From CAYJOG01 sp964371695 [NCBI: uncultured bacterium] (GTDB lineage Bacteria > CAYJOG01): DNA of 5,273 nt. Made by a program: the position numbers and the translations under genes. Positions within the stretch are counted from its first letter, which is position 1; every line of letters begins with the position of its first letter. This document shows positions 4,277 through 5,273 of the stretch, in pieces. The stretch spans positions 1 to 5,273 of the forward strand of contig CAYJOG010000228.1 of NCBI GenBank assembly GCA_964371695.1. The letters run 5' to 3'. Below the pieces are notes generated by a model. The model was not told the DNA's origin. It saw only the letters and a program-made list of their open reading frames with translations, and made no database searches.

Positions 4277-5035
4277 ATGTCCATCGTTGCCGCCAACTGG
4301 AAAATGAACCTCGACACCGCCGCTGTGGCCGCCTATCTGGCCCACAATCATGAGCACGCCGAGCAGTGGCGGGTGGTGCGTGAAAAGGGTGTGCGACCCG
4401 TGTTGTTTGTGCCGTTTCCATTTCTTGCCCAGTGTGCGGCGGCGTTGCCAGATGGTTTTTCGCTGGGGGCCCAGAATGTCCACGCCCAGGCTTCGGGCGC
4501 GTATACCGGCGAGGTGAGCGCCGCCATGCTCAAAAGCGTGGGGGTCGCCGTGGCGCTGGTGGGTCACAGCGAGCGGCGGTTGTATCAGCACGAAACCGGC
4601 GCGGAACTGAACCAGAAGATTCTGCGGACCCGCGAGCAGGGCCTGGAAGTGATGTTGTGCGTGGGCGAAACCCTGCACGAGCGCGAGACGGGCCCGGCCG
4701 AGGCCGTGGTGCGCCAGCAACTGCGCGAGGCGCTCGCGGACCTGGGCGAAAAAGAACTGCCCCCCAGTGTGTTCAGCATGGCCTATGAGCCGGTGTGGGC
4801 TATCGGCACCGGCAAGGAGGCCAGCAAAGAAGACGCCGAGGCCATGTCGGTGTGCGTGCTGGACGAACTGAAGGCCCTGGGTTTTGCGCCGGCGCCGGTG
4901 TTGTATGGCGGCAGCGTGAAGCCCGCGAGCGCGGCGGGTTTCGCCGCCATGCCCCACGTGGGCGGCGCGCTGGTGGGCGGCGCGGCGCTGGACCCGGCGG
5001 GGTTTCTCGCCATCGCCCAGGGGTTTGCGGGATAG
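4277..5035 (+). CDS. tpiA: Triosephosphate isomerase
   Basis: This 252-residue cytosolic TIM-barrel enzyme interconverts dihydroxyacetone phosphate and glyceraldehyde 3-phosphate in glycolysis and gluconeogenesis. All catalytic signatures are present: AANWKMN (5-11) with substrate-binding Asn7 and Lys9, GAYTGEVSA (74-82), GHSERR (96-101) with the electrophile His97, and AYEPVWAIGTG (169-179) with the catalytic base Glu171 followed by flexible loop 6. Phosphate-binding loops are YGGSV (210-214) and ALVGGAALD (231-239). Length is normal for the family, whose members usually form dimers. The ATG at 4277 places ANWKMN at the expected N-terminal position. The gene follows the permease by 13 bp, so it may be reached by readthrough, but it also has its own -10-like box. 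Nothing indicates loss of function. Confidence 0.97.
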   Translation: MSIVAANWKMNLDTAAVAAYLAHNHEHAEQWRVVREKGVRPVLFVPFPFLAQCAAALPDGFSLGAQNVHAQASGAYTGEVSAAMLKSVGVAVALVGHSERRLYQHETGAELNQKILRTREQGLEVMLCVGETLHERETGPAEAVVRQQLREALADLGEKELPPSVFSMAYEPVWAIGTGKEASKEDAEAMSVCVLDELKALGFAPAPVLYGGSVKPASAAGFAAMPHVGGALVGGAALDPAGFLAIAQGFAG

Positions 5036-5049
5036 TTTGGCCCGCCATC

Positions 5050-5078
5050 TTGCCAGCCTGCCCGACACGCACTAAGCT
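5050..5078 (+). promoter_or_regulatory. sigma70-type promoter of the tRNA-Pro gene
   Basis: TTGCCA (5050-5055, one change from TTGACA) and TAAGCT (5073-5078) are separated by exactly 17 bp. The -10 ends 10 nt before the mature tRNA 5' end at 5089, leaving a very short leader for RNase P to remove. The -35 match is strong; the -10 matches only the key first, second and last positions. Confidence 0.55.
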
Positions 5079-5088
5079 GTGGCCGTAA

Positions 5089-5165
5089 CGGGCATTAGCG
5101 CAGCCTGGTAGGGCACTTGCATGGGGTGCATGGGGTCGCAGGTTCAAATCCTGCATGCCCGACCA
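5089..5165 (+). tRNA. tRNA-Pro (anticodon GGG), with encoded CCA and two stem mismatches
   Basis: This 77-nt cloverleaf decodes CCC and probably CCU. The acceptor stem CGGGCAT/ATGCCCG (5089-5095 with 5155-5161) is perfect, with the C1-G72 pair and A73 that mark bacterial tRNA-Pro, then an encoded CCA (5163-5165). The anticodon loop ATGGGGT (5121-5127) contains GGG at 5123-5125 and G37, the usual m1G site. The T-arm GCAGG/CCTGC with loop TTCAAAT (5138-5154) is perfect. Two defects stand out: the D-stem has a G-G opposition (12-23, bases 5100 and 5112) and the anticodon stem has a T-T opposition (28-42, bases 5117 and 5131). The gene may still work, since the identity elements are intact, but partial degeneration or base errors are possible. 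Confidence 0.9.
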
Positions 5166-5179
5166 AAAGACCAGCGGAA

Positions 5180-5203
5180 GAACAGGCTTTTTTGCCTGTG
5201 TTC
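5180..5203 (+). terminator. Hairpin after the tRNA, possible terminator
   Basis: ACAGGC (5182-5187) and GCCTGT (5194-5199) form a 6-bp stem around a T6 loop; a variant fold also pairs GAAC with GTTC at the base, with a 2-nt bulge. It starts 16 nt after the CCA end, where a tRNA terminator is expected. No T-run follows the stem, because the T-run is in the loop, so termination by the standard intrinsic mechanism is doubtful. Confidence 0.3.
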
Positions 5204-5211
5204 ATATAGAA

Positions 5212-5231
5212 GGCGGGCGAGGACGCCCGCC
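5212..5231. repeat. Perfect 8-bp GC palindrome, probable dispersed repeat
   Basis: GGCGGGCG (5212-5219) pairs perfectly with CGCCCGCC (5224-5231) around the loop AGGA. Similar GGCGGGCG-AGGA-CGCCCGCC palindromes are, from memory, frequent between genes in some GC-rich bacteria including Verrucomicrobiota; I could not verify this here. No second copy is in the window. It could also help end tRNA transcription. Confidence 0.5.
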
Positions 5232-5273
5232 CCACTGAGCAATAGCAGGGTGTTGAGAAAGTCCCTCCTGGCC

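Noticed and set aside
3169-4317. 382-codon minus-strand reading frame opposite the permease
   Set aside because: It is rich in His, Gln and Arg from reversed Leu/Val/Ala codons and has no known motif. The + strand gives a clear LptF/LptG protein.
4238-5068. 276-codon minus-strand reading frame opposite tpiA
   Set aside because: It is a shadow of tpiA, whose catalytic motifs are intact on the + strand.

Overview
The window comes from a GC-rich Gram-negative bacterium. An LptF/LptG-type permease implies an outer membrane with LPS. Most intergenic space is filled with palindromic repeats, and three genes appear to lack leaders. These traits together suggest Verrucomicrobiota or a similar phylum, but this is a weak guess because no phylogenetic marker was compared. 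All supported genes are on the + strand. They are ordinary housekeeping or metabolic genes, and I see no defence, CRISPR, phage or secretion system. The long minus-strand reading frames are shadows of the real genes.

Layout: a RidA-family protein gene (60-530); a 322-bp gap (531-852) holding a REPIN-like repeat with GTAG/CTAC ends, two further perfect hairpins, and a probable promoter and Shine-Dalgarno site; an iron-type alcohol dehydrogenase (853-2031); repeat unit A (2069-2209); a small exported thioredoxin-fold protein (2273-2767); repeat unit B (2844-2988); a pyrimidine-rich heptamer tract; an LptF/LptG family permease (3037-4263); triosephosphate isomerase tpiA (4277-5035); a sigma70-type promoter and tRNA-Pro(GGG) (5089-5165); and two hairpins downstream.

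The genes do not form one pathway. The permease and tpiA are only 13 bp apart and may be cotranscribed, although tpiA also has its own -10-like box. RidA, the dehydrogenase and the thioredoxin-fold gene each look like separate transcription units, separated by repeats.

Three observations deserve most attention. First, three genes carry a TANNNT box exactly 6 nt before the ATG and no Shine-Dalgarno site, which fits leaderless mRNAs. Second, units A and B share a nested-hairpin architecture, and the two halves of unit B differ by compensatory changes that keep the stems paired. Third, the tRNA-Pro gene has two stem mismatches, one of them inside a perfect 9-bp tandem repeat covering the anticodon.
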